DNA of 64,000 nucleotides from Anniella stebbinsi (Eukaryota > Chordata > Lepidosauria > Squamata > Anniellidae), in contig JARDYH010000002.1 in NCBI GenBank assembly GCA_029215795.1, positions 360,990,973 to 361,054,972 on the forward strand, given 5' to 3'. Below, piece after piece: positions 52,978-64,000 of the stretch. The notes beneath the pieces were generated by a model. It did not search any database and was not told where the DNA came from. It worked only from the letters and a program-made list of their open reading frames with translations. Both the position numbers and the translations under genes were made by a program. Positions within the stretch are counted from its first letter, which is position 1; every line of letters starts with the position of its first letter.

Positions 52978-53330
52978 CCCTCTACAAGGATTCGCTTTTG
53001 CGCCCGGTTCGGCGATTATGCGCATTATCGCAGATGTGCATTTACTCCTAATCCCTCTGCATGGGAGGCGGCGAGAGGCGGCGAAACGCATTAATAGATG
53101 TCCAAAAAGCGCTTTACAAGAAGTTAATGCGCATAAGCGCTTGTTCACACGGGAAAAATGCGCTTTAACGGCCGGAGCAAAATAAAACTCGCGATTTAAC
53201 ACGCATTCGAAAATGCGCATTATCTGAGAGATAACACGCCTCTACGCCCGATTTGCGCTCCGTTCTTGTAGAGGTAAAATTTTTAATGAACCTTCAAAGC
53301 GCATTAAACCTCTCTTGTAGAGGCAGCCCA
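52978..53330 (-). mobile_element. GCGC-rich DNA transposon (family G), copy 3
   Basis: CCCTCTACAAGGATTCGC...CTCTTGTAGAGG, about 1 kb upstream of the PRSS56 TATA box. Highly similar to 27,237-27,592. Confidence 0.8.
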
Positions 53331-54644
53331 GGCCGAAGATTCGTCGTGTCTGTTTCGCAGCAGACCGAAACAGCACCGTTTGGGCCCTTTCCACGCCAGG
53401 CGAAACGCCCGGGATGGACCCAGGCTGCTCCCTGTGAGTCCGCATGATGCACAGGGAGTACCGGGGGTGGGGGCACGGGAATTTTTCCGGAACCAGAAAA
53501 ATCCCGAATTTTTCCGCAGTCCCGGGAAGTTCCCGGGACAGTGGAAGATGTGGCAGCCCGCCTGCCCCGGTGCAGCCGCACATCCTCACGAGTAAGCACG
53601 AGTAAGCACCATCAGGAGAGGAGGGTAAGCAGAATCGCTATCCCCAAGATGATGGGGGTGGGGGGAAGGGGGCATGATCGCGCGCTGCATTTTTTTTTCT
53701 AAAAAAAATACTTTTACGTGGGAGCGCACAAGCGCTCTTCCTGGAAAAAACCCCCCAAAAAATGAAATGGCGGTTTGACAATGAATGACCTGGGACATCG
53801 AGTCCGTATTCTGGGTTGACCGCGACAAGCCCGGAAGGGGCTACTTCCAGGTTCGCCGCTCGTCCAGCCTGCTACACCCCGTGGGGTGGAAAGGGCCTTG
53901 ATCTTGAGCGCCATTCCCTACCCTGCACCCTGGCACCCACGGGTGCTCAAAATGGAGTGGGAAACACCAGCCTATTTCTTTTCAGCCAGACCTCGAACAA
54001 TCCCACTTCTTCTCAACAGACGTCACTGAGTCCGGCCTAATTGGGGACAAAAGCGAATCCCGCTTCAAGCACTGACCCCCCCCCCCCAACTCATAAACCA
54101 CTGTTCTGTAAGCTTGCCCTGGAGGATTCTGGGAAATTGGAGCAGCTGAAGGCCTAACTGAACATTATGGGTGGGAAGGTGTCACAGAGCTTCTGCCAAC
54201 TCACAGATTTCCTGTATGTCTGTCTGTGGTAATGCCTCATAAAAGAAATGGGTGTTGTGATCTGGAGGCGCTCAGTGTCCCTGGCCTGATTTTATTGACC
54301 GGTGCTTGCAGACTGAGGGCAACGGCTGATTGAGATGATGTTACATCAACGGTCACATCATCATGCGTTTCTTTTAGTAGATACTACCGGGAAGAAACGT
54401 GAGGGAGATGCTGGTGAGGTGCAGTCATGCGTTTCTTCCTGAATTCGGTGACATTAATGGGTTGGTTCTAAGTGACTCCATTCCCAGCCATTATATCTGA
54501 GGCTCAAGCACATGGCACACACTTCAATGGGCCAGCCTGCAATGCAATTTTAAAAATTAAAAACACTGGTGGCTAAGCCCACCTTGAAACTCTGCCTGCC
54601 CCCCCAAGCCTTGAAGTATTATCGCTCATAATCACATGCACAGT
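53331..54644. other. Unassigned flank with an inverted pair
   Basis: GGGCCCTTTCCACGCC (53,380) and GGTGGAAAGGGCC (53,886) are inverted and may bound a DNA transposon. A short palindrome GTCCCGGGAAGTTCCCGGGA is at 53,518. No gene seen. Confidence 0.35.
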
Positions 54645-54785
54645 CCTCCCATTTAACGCTCGCAACAATCCTGTGAGGTGGGTTAGGCTGAGAGATAGTG
54701 ACGAGCTTTGTGAGTGAGCTTTGTGGCTGAGCTGAGATTTGAACCCAGGTCTTCCTTGTCCAACCAATCTGCAACAGCAGAGCAG
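54645..54785 (-). repeat. tRNA-derived SINE (family S1)
   Basis: ACAATCCTGTGAGGTGGGTT, GATTTGAACCCAGGTCTTCC and CCAACCAATCTGCAACA. Confidence 0.75.
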
Positions 54786-55462
54786 TAGAACATGTAGGGA
54801 CTCCAAATCTAGATTTGATCAGGCCTACAACACCTTTGAAAAGCAGCACTTGGCAAGCAGAACAACCTTCAGCAATGTGTTATCTAACAAGCCTTTTAAT
54901 TGGTTTCTCCCTAGGTTGGGGAAGGCTGCTGTAGACTCTTCCTCTTCTCTGCCTACCAAGTTTGGGAGTGGGAAAGAGACCTGCAAAAGACCACTCCTCT
55001 CTAGCTGGGTGCCTCCACATCAGAGATGTCAACCACTCACTTGGACTTGGAGCCAACTGAGTTCCTACAGGAACATCTTTTAGCAATATGCAGTTCAGGT
55101 ACTTCTCTGTTTAAGTGCTGTCAACTGCCACAAAAAATTCTTCTGTGCAAATGTTCTCAGTGTTTATCTAGCTTGACTGCCACAGCTGTGCCCATTTTAC
55201 AGATTGGGCGACTAAGGCCAAGAGAGAGTGACTTGCAAAAGGCCACTCTAAGCGACCTGAGGTGGAACGTAAAAATACAAATGGGCCTCTTTGAGGCACA
55301 AGAATATTATTTAAATACAAGTAATTAAGAGCACATAACAGTTACCTTCGTTTTTCTTTAGGCAACATCACACAACATCCAAGTATGCAAAGTGTCCTTT
55401 AAAGAGGCAGGCTGCATTTTCCTCCCGGGGCAACTCTTGTTAATGCTTAATGGCGTTCAAAA

Positions 55463-55768
55463 TAGGGTGACCAATCCAGGTCAGGGCTCATGTAACTTGT
55501 AGAGAAAAGGGAATTTCAGCCAGTGTCATTTGTATGCAATTAGTTCCTGGTGAAATTCCCTCTTCATCACAACTGTTAAAGTTGCAGGCACTATACTAGA
55601 GTGACCATATACAAAAGAAGGCAGGGCCCCTGCAACTTTAACTGTTGTGACGAAGAGGGGATTTCACCAGGTGCTACATGCATACAAATGACACTGGCTG
55701 AAATTCCCCTTTCTCTACAAATGTTAAAGTTACATGAGCCCTGACCTGAATTTTATCTGGTCAGCCTA
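55463..55768. mobile_element. MITE family A, subtype 2, with perfect target duplication
   Basis: TAGGGTGACC...GGTCAGCCTA flanked by GTTCAAAA on both sides (55,455-55,462 and 55,769-55,776). Confidence 0.92.
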
Positions 55769-55969
55769 GTTCAAAATGTGGTGGCTGATCTATATGTTGG
55801 GGGTCAAGCGTGTGTTATAGTTCTTCTGGAGCATGAACACTTCAGAATATGCCCCTTCTTGAAATAAAATATTCTGGAACTTTGGCAGGATCTGTGGGTG
55901 GAGCCTAGTGTGGGTCTAGGGGCGGGGCTTAGTACAAAAGTTGGCTCTGATCACGCAAGGGTATAAACC

Positions 55970-56290
55970 TAGGGTGACTATATGGAAAGGAGGACAGGGC
56001 TCCTGTATCTTTAACAATTGTGTAGAAGAGGGGATTTCAGCAGGTGTCCTTCGTATGCATGCAGCGTCTGGTGAAATTCCCTCTTCATCTCAACAGTTCA
56101 AGCTGCAGGAGCCCTGCCCTCTTTTGTATCTGGTCCCTCTAGTATAGCTCCTGCAGCTTGAACGGTTGTGATGAAGAGGGGATTCCACCAGGTGCTGCAT
56201 GCATACAAAGGACACCTGCTGAAATTCCCTTTTCAACACAACTGTTAAAGATACAGGAGCCCTGTCCTCCTTTTCCATAGGGTCACCCTA
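55970..56290. mobile_element. MITE family A, subtype 1, full copy
   Basis: TAGGGTGACTATATGGAAAG to GGGTCACCCTA, 321 bp. Confidence 0.88.
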
Positions 56291-56613
56291 ATTATAGACT
56301 TAGGGCTCAATGCTATGCATGTTTAGACAGAAAAAAGCCCTATAACTCCCTGCAAGCACGGCTGGCTGGGACATGCTGGGAGTTGTAAGACTTTTTGTTC
56401 TGTTTAAATGTAGTTTAACAATGGTTTCTTTTTCCCAGGGAACCCTGGAATTGTAGTTTTATTGGGAGGGGTGCAGCGAAGCCTTTGTGACAGCATTCTC
56501 CACACCTCACCAACTAGAGTTGGTGAGGTATAGTATAAAACTGATACAAGTTTCATAGGTATTGTATGAGTTAGTTTAATTTACATTCTGTGTGTCGTGT
56601 GTTTGTGTGTATG

Positions 56614-56617
56614 AGTG

Positions 56618-56663
<46 letters not shown>
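56614..56663. repeat. (CTAT)n microsatellite
   Basis: About twelve CTAT units. Confidence 0.95.
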
Positions 56664-56699
56664 ATAGATTGTGTTGAATTTGGTTGCACACACTTCATT

Positions 56700-57180
56700 T
56701 TATTCACGAACGTTCCATTTCCTTAGACGGGGAAACGCCACTTTCAGCAATGAAAGGAACCGTGTGCAATTAACATAAGATCAGCACATTATGTCGTACT
56801 ATTAAATAAGCCAGATATGCCATTGGTTCCCCTTTTAAAAAATTAGGACATTAAGACATCACCCTCGAAGATTACTCCGTGCACTTTTGAGATAAAAATG
56901 ACTCACAGTGTTCCTCTTTTCCTTTCTAAGGGAAGGATGGAAGAGAGGGGGTTGCTGCGTCCGGCAGTCTCTTTTCCGCACGCACCCCCCACCCGCCCTC
57001 GCCCTGCTGCAGACAATGCCATTATATTGCACAGTCCTTAATTGTCGCATGGAGTGTTCTCAACAATAGGCACTTCTCTGGCAGATCAAAGGGCTGTAAT
57101 TGTAGTAGGTAAGGGGGGCGACGTGGCTGGCACTAGCGTGGGGGCAACGGAGAAAATGAAAGGGCTGCTTGGCCATTGTG
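56700..57180. other. Non-repetitive stretch, possible regulatory element
   Basis: Unlike its neighbours it shows no known repeat. It contains AGATCAAAGGG (TCF/LEF-like) and two TAATTG-type homeobox cores within about 70 bp (57,035-57,105). Function is inferred only. Confidence 0.3.
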
Positions 57181-57186
57181 TCTTAC

Positions 57187-57208
57187 ACACACACACACAC
57201 ACACACTG
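57187..57208. repeat. (CA)n microsatellite
   Basis: About ten CA units. Confidence 0.9.
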
Positions 57209-57446
57209 TTCCTGCCTCTGGGCAGCAGCCAAGGGGTGTAGATCCCCTGGCATTTCAAGGAGCGGGCTCCTAAAGTGCGCGCCTCCTGGCTACCTCAATG
57301 CCACGCAGGGACGAACATGGCTGTAATGCCCGCAGCTCTTCCCCAGGCCAGGCGGGATTAGGGTGGCCCCATGCGCATCGTGAAAAGGAGGGTGATGCAC
57401 CTCACCAAAAAAAGTGGAAAAGAGCAGGCACAGAGTTGCATAAGCT

Positions 57447-57452
57447 TCTCTC

Positions 57453-57515
<63 letters not shown>
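57447..57515. repeat. (CTGT)n(CT)n compound microsatellite
   Basis: About nine CTGT units, then about sixteen CT units. Confidence 0.95.
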
Positions 57516-57516
<1 letters not shown>

Positions 57517-57549
57517 ATGCAAATCTGGAAATAATTGGTATAATTTAAA

Positions 57550-57790
57550 TAAAGATACGATACATCTCACCACTACAGGGAAGACTGACCAGGTGAGTGG
57601 TGTGCCTGCTCTGACTGCTGTCCAGGTGCTCACTGTGGATGGGCAACTTCAAGCCCCCCTCCGTTTTTGATGGTATTGGGGCGTTAAACTGGACGTGGAC
57701 TGGACAGCCCTTCAAATAGAGGACTGTCCTTCCAGAGCCCTTCAAACTGAGGACTGCCCTCTGTAACTGCAGACACATGGCCAGCTTAGA
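57550..57790. repeat. Interspersed repeat (family E)
   Basis: TGCTGTCCAGGTGCTCAC, TGGACTGGACAGCCCTTCAA and GAGGACTGCCCTCTGTAA. Pieces recur at 38,690-38,810, 40,325-40,440, 45,285-45,350 and 51,080-51,140. Confidence 0.55.
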
Positions 57791-58217
57791 CAGGAAGGCC
57801 TTCGTAAAGGACTTGGGGGCAGGCCTGCTTCATCGCAGGTGCGTGGGAGATGGAAAAGGAATGTCCCACAAGGGATGCTGGGAGTCAAAACCACGCCATG
57901 AGGGGTAAGGGCGAGGCATTTGGGTGCCTGAGGGTGAAAAACCCGAATGCCCCTGCACTAATTAACGTGTGGCACAATCTACCAGATAGTTCTCCTGCAT
58001 AGGAATCAATGGCTATGCTGGCTGGGCATGCTGGGAGTTGCAGTCCAACACCCCTGGAGGACACCTGGTTGGACTACAGCAGAGGCATGGGTGATGAGCA
58101 GCAGAGCAGGTGTCCGTGAAGGGAACGGGTCCAGGACTTACATCCTTTCCCAGCTATCAGTTTGTTAGCCCAACTGACAGCTCAGCTTCATTTTGCATCT
58201 TTCAGGCATCTTCAGTT

Positions 58218-59090
58218 AAGAACGTAAGAGCTTATGAAGAGCCTTGCTGGAACACACCAATGGCCTCTCTAGTCCTGCATCCAACCATGGCCAACCGGAT
58301 GCCGCTGGGAAGCCCACAGGCAGGACACAAGAGCAATAGCTCCGCCCTGTTGTTGTTCCCTAGCAACTGGTCTTTGGACCAAGGTATAGGGTTGTTGAAC
58401 ATCCTCCCCATGCTGGGGAACTCAGGCAGGATGATGCTCTTGCGCTCATGCCCTACTTGTGGGTTCCCCACAGGCAGCTGGTTTGCAAACACAATAGTGG
58501 ACTAGATAGACTCTGGGGCCAGATCCTGCATGGCTCTTCTGACGTTCTTAATCTTGGTGGTTTCCCACCCCAACCCAAACAACAACAGGACGAGACAGGT
58601 GAGCAAAAGGGATCTTCATAAGACCATAAGAAGAGCCCTGATACTGGATCAGACCAAGGGTCCATCTAGGCCAGCACTCTGTTCACACAGTGGCCAACCA
58701 GTTGTCGACCAGGGACCAACGAAGCAGGACATGGTGCAACAGCACCCTCCCACCCATATTCCCCAGCCACTGGGGCACCTAGGCTTACTGCCTCTGATAC
58801 TGGAGGTGGCTCATAGCCATCAGGACTAGTAGCCCTTGATCGCCTTCTCCTCCAGGAATTTATCCAGCCCCCTTTGAAAGCCATCCAAATGGGTGGCCAT
58901 CACTTCATTTTGTGGTAGTGAATTCCATCGTTTGACTCTGCACTGTGTGAAGAAGTCCTTCCTTTGATCTGCCCTGAATCTCCCACGGATCAGCTTCCTG
59001 GGATGAACCCATTGGGCTCTAGTATTCCTATCGAGACCCGTTGCCTCAAGCCTTGTTCCGCTTTCCTGACATGATGGCATTTGCTCCTCA
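58218..59090 (-). repeat. Two L2/CR1-type LINE 3' parts
   Basis: 58,218-58,555 is a diverged copy. 58,612-59,090 keeps coding relics on the minus strand (RFRADQRKDFFTQC, WNSLPQNEVMATHLDGFQ). Confidence 0.8.
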
Positions 59091-59237
59091 GCCTCCGTCC
59101 CACACTCAAGCAGGAGCTGTTGACAGGCCTGCCCCACCCGCCCCTTGTCATTTCCCTAATTGGCAAGTTTCCCAGCAGCTTCGGCCTAGTCTGTGTCGGT
59201 GAGATCATTGGGCCGGAGCAGATCCCACCCTCTCTGG

Positions 59238-59580
59238 GTGCCTCTACAAGAGCGATTTAAAGCTCTTTCAAGGCGCATTACAAATTTTACCTCTACAAGA
59301 GCGGAGTGCAAATCGGGGGTCGAGGCGCTTTTTGTCTCCGATTATTCGCATTTTCGAATGCGCGTTAAATGGTGAGTTTTAATTTGCCACGGGAGTTAAA
59401 GCGCCATATGGCCATGTAAACATGCGATTCTCCGCATGTAAACAACTTTAAAGCGCGTTTCATATAGCCCGTAGTGCGTTTCACCGCCTCTCGTGAATAG
59501 GCATTAGAAGTAAATGCGCTTCTCCGTATATGCGCGTAATCGGGCAACTGGGCGTCAAACCGAAATTTTGTAGAGGGGAC
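59238..59580 (+). mobile_element. GCGC-rich DNA transposon (family G), copy 4
   Basis: TGCCTCTACAAGAGCGATTT to TTTTGTAGAGGGGA. Closest to the copy at 10,220. Confidence 0.8.
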
Positions 59581-59584
59581 CTCT

Positions 59585-60520
59585 GTCTCACCGGCTGCCC
59601 CCCCGGTCTCCGGAGGGGCTCCTGCTCCTAGTTCAAGGGGGAAGGTGGGCACTTGGCAGCCCCAGCTGCAGGCAGTGCGTCGGGTTGAGTCATCGCTCTT
59701 TGTACGGTAATTGGTGTGAGCAGCCGAGCTTGGCAATTGCAGGCCGGGCCTGGGAACAGCATCAGCGAGAGGGACGATGTGGAGAGACAATGGCGGCAGG
59801 TTCTGAAAAACAGCAGCCGCCCACAACAATGGGCCTTGAAAGGCGGCCAAGTCCTCCAGCTTCAAAGTGGAGGAAGAGGCGGACGGCAGCTGAGGCAGAA
59901 GAGGTTGAACATCTCTCTAATCCCCTGGGGGACCACAGCCCCAAACGGCCATGCCACCCAAGCAACCCCGGTGCAGAGGAGAAGGCTTTGCTGCCCCCCG
60001 CAGGCCAACCGGGGAGACTGCCTCTCCTGCCCTTTGTACCATGGCACCTCGCAGAAGGCGCTACGGTCAAAACCAAATTCACTGCGGTTGTTCGTTTGGG
60101 TTTTGTTCCCCACAGAGTGAGGCGTGCTTCCACCGCCTTCGCGAGCATGGAGCAGGCGTACTTTCTAAGAGTTCTGGCTCCAATCTTTCTTCTCCATCAG
60201 CCTCCTGGCAGGCAGGCAGCCTGCTTTTAAAAACATGTTGAAAGTGTCGTTCGTTCACCAGAACGATCCTCAGTCCAATGGTTGTTGTTTAAGAAAAATC
60301 AAGGCATTTTTTAAACCTTGCAAACTACCCTGGGGAGGGAGAGGTTTGTGCTATCACAAGTGCCCGCCAATCAGTGCTATGCACAGCCGGTTGTTGCTGC
60401 AATCGAGCAGATATTCCCTAAAATCAGCTCTGCAGAGGATTAAATACATGTGAATAGTACACAGAGACTCCTCTTTATATGTATGTCTATATGTACCCTG
60501 CGCTGCCTTGCACGTCAATC
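59585..60520. other. Unassigned unique sequence
   Basis: A plus-strand open frame at 59,685-60,230 (KRRTAAEAEEVEHLSNP) and overlapping frames on the other strand. No family recognised and no splice context supports a gene. Confidence 0.25.
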
Positions 60521-60524
60521 ACAG

Positions 60525-61640
60525 CATATTTATTTATTTACTTGTATGTTTACTATTTTATTTATAAATGCTTTTTCCATGGAAGGCATCCAAAGTGGTG
60601 TGCAGTGAGATAAGATAAAATGTCACAATAGGAGATAATCCAATACAAAAGTGTCGATCAAAATACATATTATAATAAGAAAAGCCCCTTTTATTTAAGA
60701 TAGTTATATACTGCTCTTCAAGCGAACCTCACAAAGCGGTTTATTTTAAACAGGACAGCATCTGAAATAATTTAAATCGTACAACGGTTGAGACAGGAAA
60801 CCTACAAGCTTTGGTTTGTTTGCTTGTTTGTTTGAGGTCAGATCTCTTCTCAGAGCAAGATTATCCTTGAGGGAAGGACCCCTTCAGCTGGGACACCAGG
60901 AACTAAGCAGCAACTGAAAAACAAAATCAGCAGCAGCCAAATATCCAAAACAAAAAGGGGGGGAACTATTCTGGTCCAAAGATCCACAAATTCCACCAAT
61001 TGCCAGAATGTCTCTAAAGCGGCATTTGGAGGGAACTATCCCAGCAGAAGCAGCTCCATAGCCTAGGCACCACTACCAAAAAGGCCCTGCTCATGGTCCT
61101 CACCAACCATGCCTCCGAGGGTGCTAGGAAGCAACGCAGGGCCTCTGCTGATCATCCCAGTAGGCAAGGAGGTTCCCAAACCATATGGGGCTTTAAAGGA
61201 TCCACTAACAGCATTGGGCTTGGAAGGCACTTATTGGAACATGACAAGCAAAGATCAGCATGGGTTGTTACAATACATAGTGTCGTGGCTATCTTTTCAA
61301 GCACAAGACCAGGAGACCCTCGGAGAGCTGAAACCTTTATTCCAGACAGAGCGCTCTGGGAGCAGCTGTCCGAAGATGACGATTTCCCCCGAGCAAGTGA
61401 TGCAGCTGGCATATTTATATAGAGCATTAAAAAAAAATTCAAACCTGCGCAGATCGCTGTTGCGAGGCAGAGTACAGAGCCAACACCACCTGGCTGCCAG
61501 GAAGATGTGGGTTTTTTCTTACTCAAACTTCCTTTGTCACATATACTTCGGATGAGGGGAGGGGAGACAACAAAGAGTGGGTACAAAGTGTGTTCCTCGC
61601 CCAAAGTAGATCGCCAAAATAGGTCACACAAACAAAATGA
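60525..61640. repeat. LINE relics, probably minus strand
   Basis: A (TATT)n-rich start, GCGGTTTATTTTAAACAG and ACTACCAAAAAGGCCCTGCT, followed by unassigned sequence. Confidence 0.4.
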
Positions 61641-61644
61641 ATCA

Positions 61645-62165
61645 AACGGATACATATCAAGGTGCTGGTTTTAACCTATAAAGCCTTACACGGCTTGGGA
61701 CCACAATACCTGATGGAACGCCTCTCCCGACACGAACCTACCCATAGACTACGTTCAACATCTAAGGTCCTCCTCTGAGTGCCTACTCCGAGGGAAGCTT
61801 GGAGGTTTGCAACAAGGGAGAGGGGCCTTCTCTGTGGTGGCCCCCCAACTGTGGAATGATCTCCCCGACGAGGCTCGTCTGGCACCAACATTGTTATCTT
61901 TTCGAAGCCAGGTCAAGACTTTCCTCTTTTCCCAGGCATTTGACAGCATATGATGAGGGTTTTGTGTTGTTGTTGTTTGACCCAGAATAGTTGTTTTAAA
62001 TGGATATTGTATTTATAACCTGTTTTTATGCTCTTTATGGTTTAAAATTTTGTATATCGGTTTTTTAATGTTCAATGTTTTTTATTTTTGTAAACCGCCC
62101 AGAGAGCTTTGGCTATGGGGCGGTATAGAAATGAAATTAATAATAATAATAATAATAATAATATA
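61645..62165 (+). repeat. L2-clade LINE 3' end
   Basis: Coding relic KALHGLGPQYLMERLSRHEP and the non-coding end TAAACCGCCCAGAGAGCTTT, with an (AAT)n tail at 62,140-62,163. Confidence 0.8.
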
Positions 62166-62915
62166 ATATCAAGAGATATAGAAGATGGTGTCACTTTGGT
62201 TCAGCATTCTACATCAATAGGAAGGAAATATATGTGATGTATCCACCACTCAGCGGGGATTGACAGCCAGGTGACCCATCTCAAGACTATCCCATCATCC
62301 TTCCGAAGAGGTGCCCTATTCCGGCACTTCAGATTTAAATTCCTCATGCCCACTGCGCACTTGAACCATGGTGGTCTTAGGGACCACAAATTGCTTCCCT
62401 CCCAGTCCAAATCAAATACACAATCTTAGGGATGGTGCATTTGAATTGGACTAGGGGAAGCAATTTGGGGGTTCCTGCTTTGGGAGGAGCTAGCAAAGTT
62501 TTGCTTAAAAAAGAAAGAAACTAAAACTAGAGAAATGCCTTAGTGGGAAAGAGGGCCAGATCACATCTCCTTTGGAGCAAATTTGGAAACAGAGACTATG
62601 ACTTTTGGGGGCGGGAGGTTGCTGCTTTCCTTGTTTGGGTTACTTATATAATCCCTGTGTATTTACAAATCACCAGCGTAAGTATGCTGGTCTCATTCCT
62701 CTGCCATTTAATCACAGCCTGGCACACAGAAATTAGACAGGTGAAAATTTCCCCATTGTTTTATCTCGATGCCATGAAAAACTCCTGCTGGAAAATGTCT
62801 GCCTCTTGAGCTGCTGTAAAGACACAAACGCAGCAGCAGTTTTAAAAAACTAGGAACTTCTAGGAAGTGCCCAGAGAATTCAAAGGATTAAACAAGTCCA
62901 TTGAGCAGGGATGCT
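62166..62915. other. Unassigned flank
   Basis: No gene or classified repeat recognised. Confidence 0.3.
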
Positions 62916-62939
62916 GGACTTTAGGTCGGGGGGGGGGGG

Positions 62940-63790
62940 GGCGCAAAATCCCAATCTGGCCCTTTAAGGTTCCCCAGATGGAACTCTGGGCAATTCACAA
63001 AAATTAAAACCATTAAAAATATAAAACAAACAACAGTATAAAAACACAATATAAAATACAGTATAGAAGCACAACCAGGAAAAAACCGAGCAGCCGTGCA
63101 TAAATTAATACAAATTTAAAATACAAATTTAAACAGCAAGGTTAAAAATTAAACTGATAAACTGTTAAAATACAATATAAAAACACAACTAGGGTAAAAC
63201 CGTGCCGCAATGCAGATTTAAAATGCAAACTTAAAATACAGATTTAAAAAGTGGAGTTAAAAGACTATGATAATAAGATGTTCAAATATTCTGAAAATAA
63301 AAAAGTCTTCACCTGGCGTAGGTGCCAGGCAAACCTCTCTAGGTAGGCTGACCACATGAAAAGGAGGACAGGGCTCATGTAACTTTAACAGTTGTAGAGA
63401 AAAGGGAATTTCAGCCAGTGTCATTTGTATGCAATTAGTTCCTGGTGAAATTCCCTCTTCATCACAACAGTTAAAGTTGCAGACTCTATACTAGAGTGAC
63501 CAGATACAAAAGAAGGCAGGCCCCCTGCAACTTTAACAGTTGTGATGAAGAGGGGATTTCACCAGGAACTAATTGCATACAAATGACTCTGGCTGAAATT
63601 CCCTTTTCTCTACAACTGTTAAAGTTACATGAGCCCTGTCCTCCTTTTCATATGGTCAGCCTATCTCTAGGGAGCTCATTCCACAGCCGGGGTGCCACAG
63701 CAGAGAAGGCCCTCCTCCTGGTAGACACCTGCCTCACTTCCTTTGGCAGGAGCTCACGGTATCTCTCTCCTAAGGCTTAGTTACTGGCAG
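62940..63790 (-). repeat. L2-type LINE interrupted by a MITE
   Basis: AAAATTAAAACCATTAAAAA-type A-rich tail, then CACCTGGCGTAGGTGCCAGG, and after the MITE GGAGCTCATTCCACAGCCGG and AGAGAAGGCCCTCCTCCTGG. The MITE at 63,344-63,663 splits it. Confidence 0.65.
63344..63663. mobile_element. MITE family A, subtype 2, with perfect target duplication
   Basis: TAGGCTGACC...GGTCAGCCTA, 320 bp, with TCTCTAGG on each side (63,336-63,343 and 63,664-63,671). Confidence 0.93.
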
Positions 63791-64000
63791 TAAGAGGTTT
63801 AACTTAAAATATGCTGGTATTTTGGCCTGTTGTATGTGTCCAGAAATAGGACTTGTAGATTCGTGGTCAGCCGCCCCCCAATTAACAGTTGGACGCGGGG
63901 TAAGTACCAAATTTGAGTTTATTCTCACTGCAGCAAAAGGCTGTCCTGACAAAGGCAGGAAAACAACAGCCCCGACCAACGATTCCCCAGGGGTTTTATA

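Noticed and set aside
59685..60230. 181-codon frame upstream of PRSS56 as a new gene or ECEL1 exon
   Set aside because: No similarity to ECEL1 or another family that I recognise, overlapping frames on both strands are equally open, and no splice context.
52300..64000. ECEL1 exons, expected from synteny
   Set aside because: None of the conserved neprilysin-family blocks (such as the HExxH zinc motif region) was seen; the gene probably lies beyond the right edge.
1..64000. CRISPR arrays, operons, phage or plasmid features
   Set aside because: The window is vertebrate genomic DNA; spaced repeats are all interspersed transposons or microsatellites.

Overview
The window is vertebrate nuclear DNA, most likely from a squamate reptile. 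The evidence is spliced genes with very long introns, CR1 and L2-clade LINE relics, tRNA-derived SINEs of the squamate type, and many palindromic hAT-type MITEs. I see no prokaryotic operon, phage or CRISPR feature.

Two genes can be supported, both on the minus strand and head to tail. (1) PRSS56, a secreted trypsin-like serine protease linked to eye growth. It is reconstructed here as 17 coding exons from 51,894 down to 14,250. The reading frame closes across all sixteen introns and predicts about 811 residues. (2) CHRND, the muscle nicotinic acetylcholine receptor delta subunit. Only exon 1 (signal peptide, 9,238-9,289) and exon 2 (4,952-5,097) lie inside; the rest runs off the left edge. 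PRSS56 followed by CHRND in the same direction matches human 2q37. ECEL1, expected beyond PRSS56, was not found to the right.

Layout. 0-5 kb: a CR1 LINE of about 3.6 kb with tandem 5' UTR units, split by a hAT element. 5-9.3 kb: CHRND exon 2, intron 1 and exon 1, with E-box and Ets/N-box-like sites upstream. 9.4-14.2 kb: intergenic repeats and the possible PRSS56 3' UTR. 14.2-28.5 kb: PRSS56 exons 17-10 (C-terminal region). 31.6-38.1 kb: the protease domain (exons 9-5). 40.9-51.9 kb: the N-terminal region (exons 4-1), with a TATA box at 52.03 kb. 52-64 kb: upstream flank with repeats and no gene I could recognise.

The most notable observations are these. The predicted PRSS56 carries two matching six-cysteine modules, one on each side of the protease domain, each in a single symmetric 1-1 exon. 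A 349-bp tract at 42.2-42.6 kb is a perfect inverted copy of 48.2-48.56 kb. It sits inside a palindromic MITE and is flanked by an exact 61-bp direct repeat, which is the signature of template switching. A palindromic hAT-type MITE family (termini TAGGGTGACC, 8-bp target duplications) occurs about a dozen times and is often rearranged.
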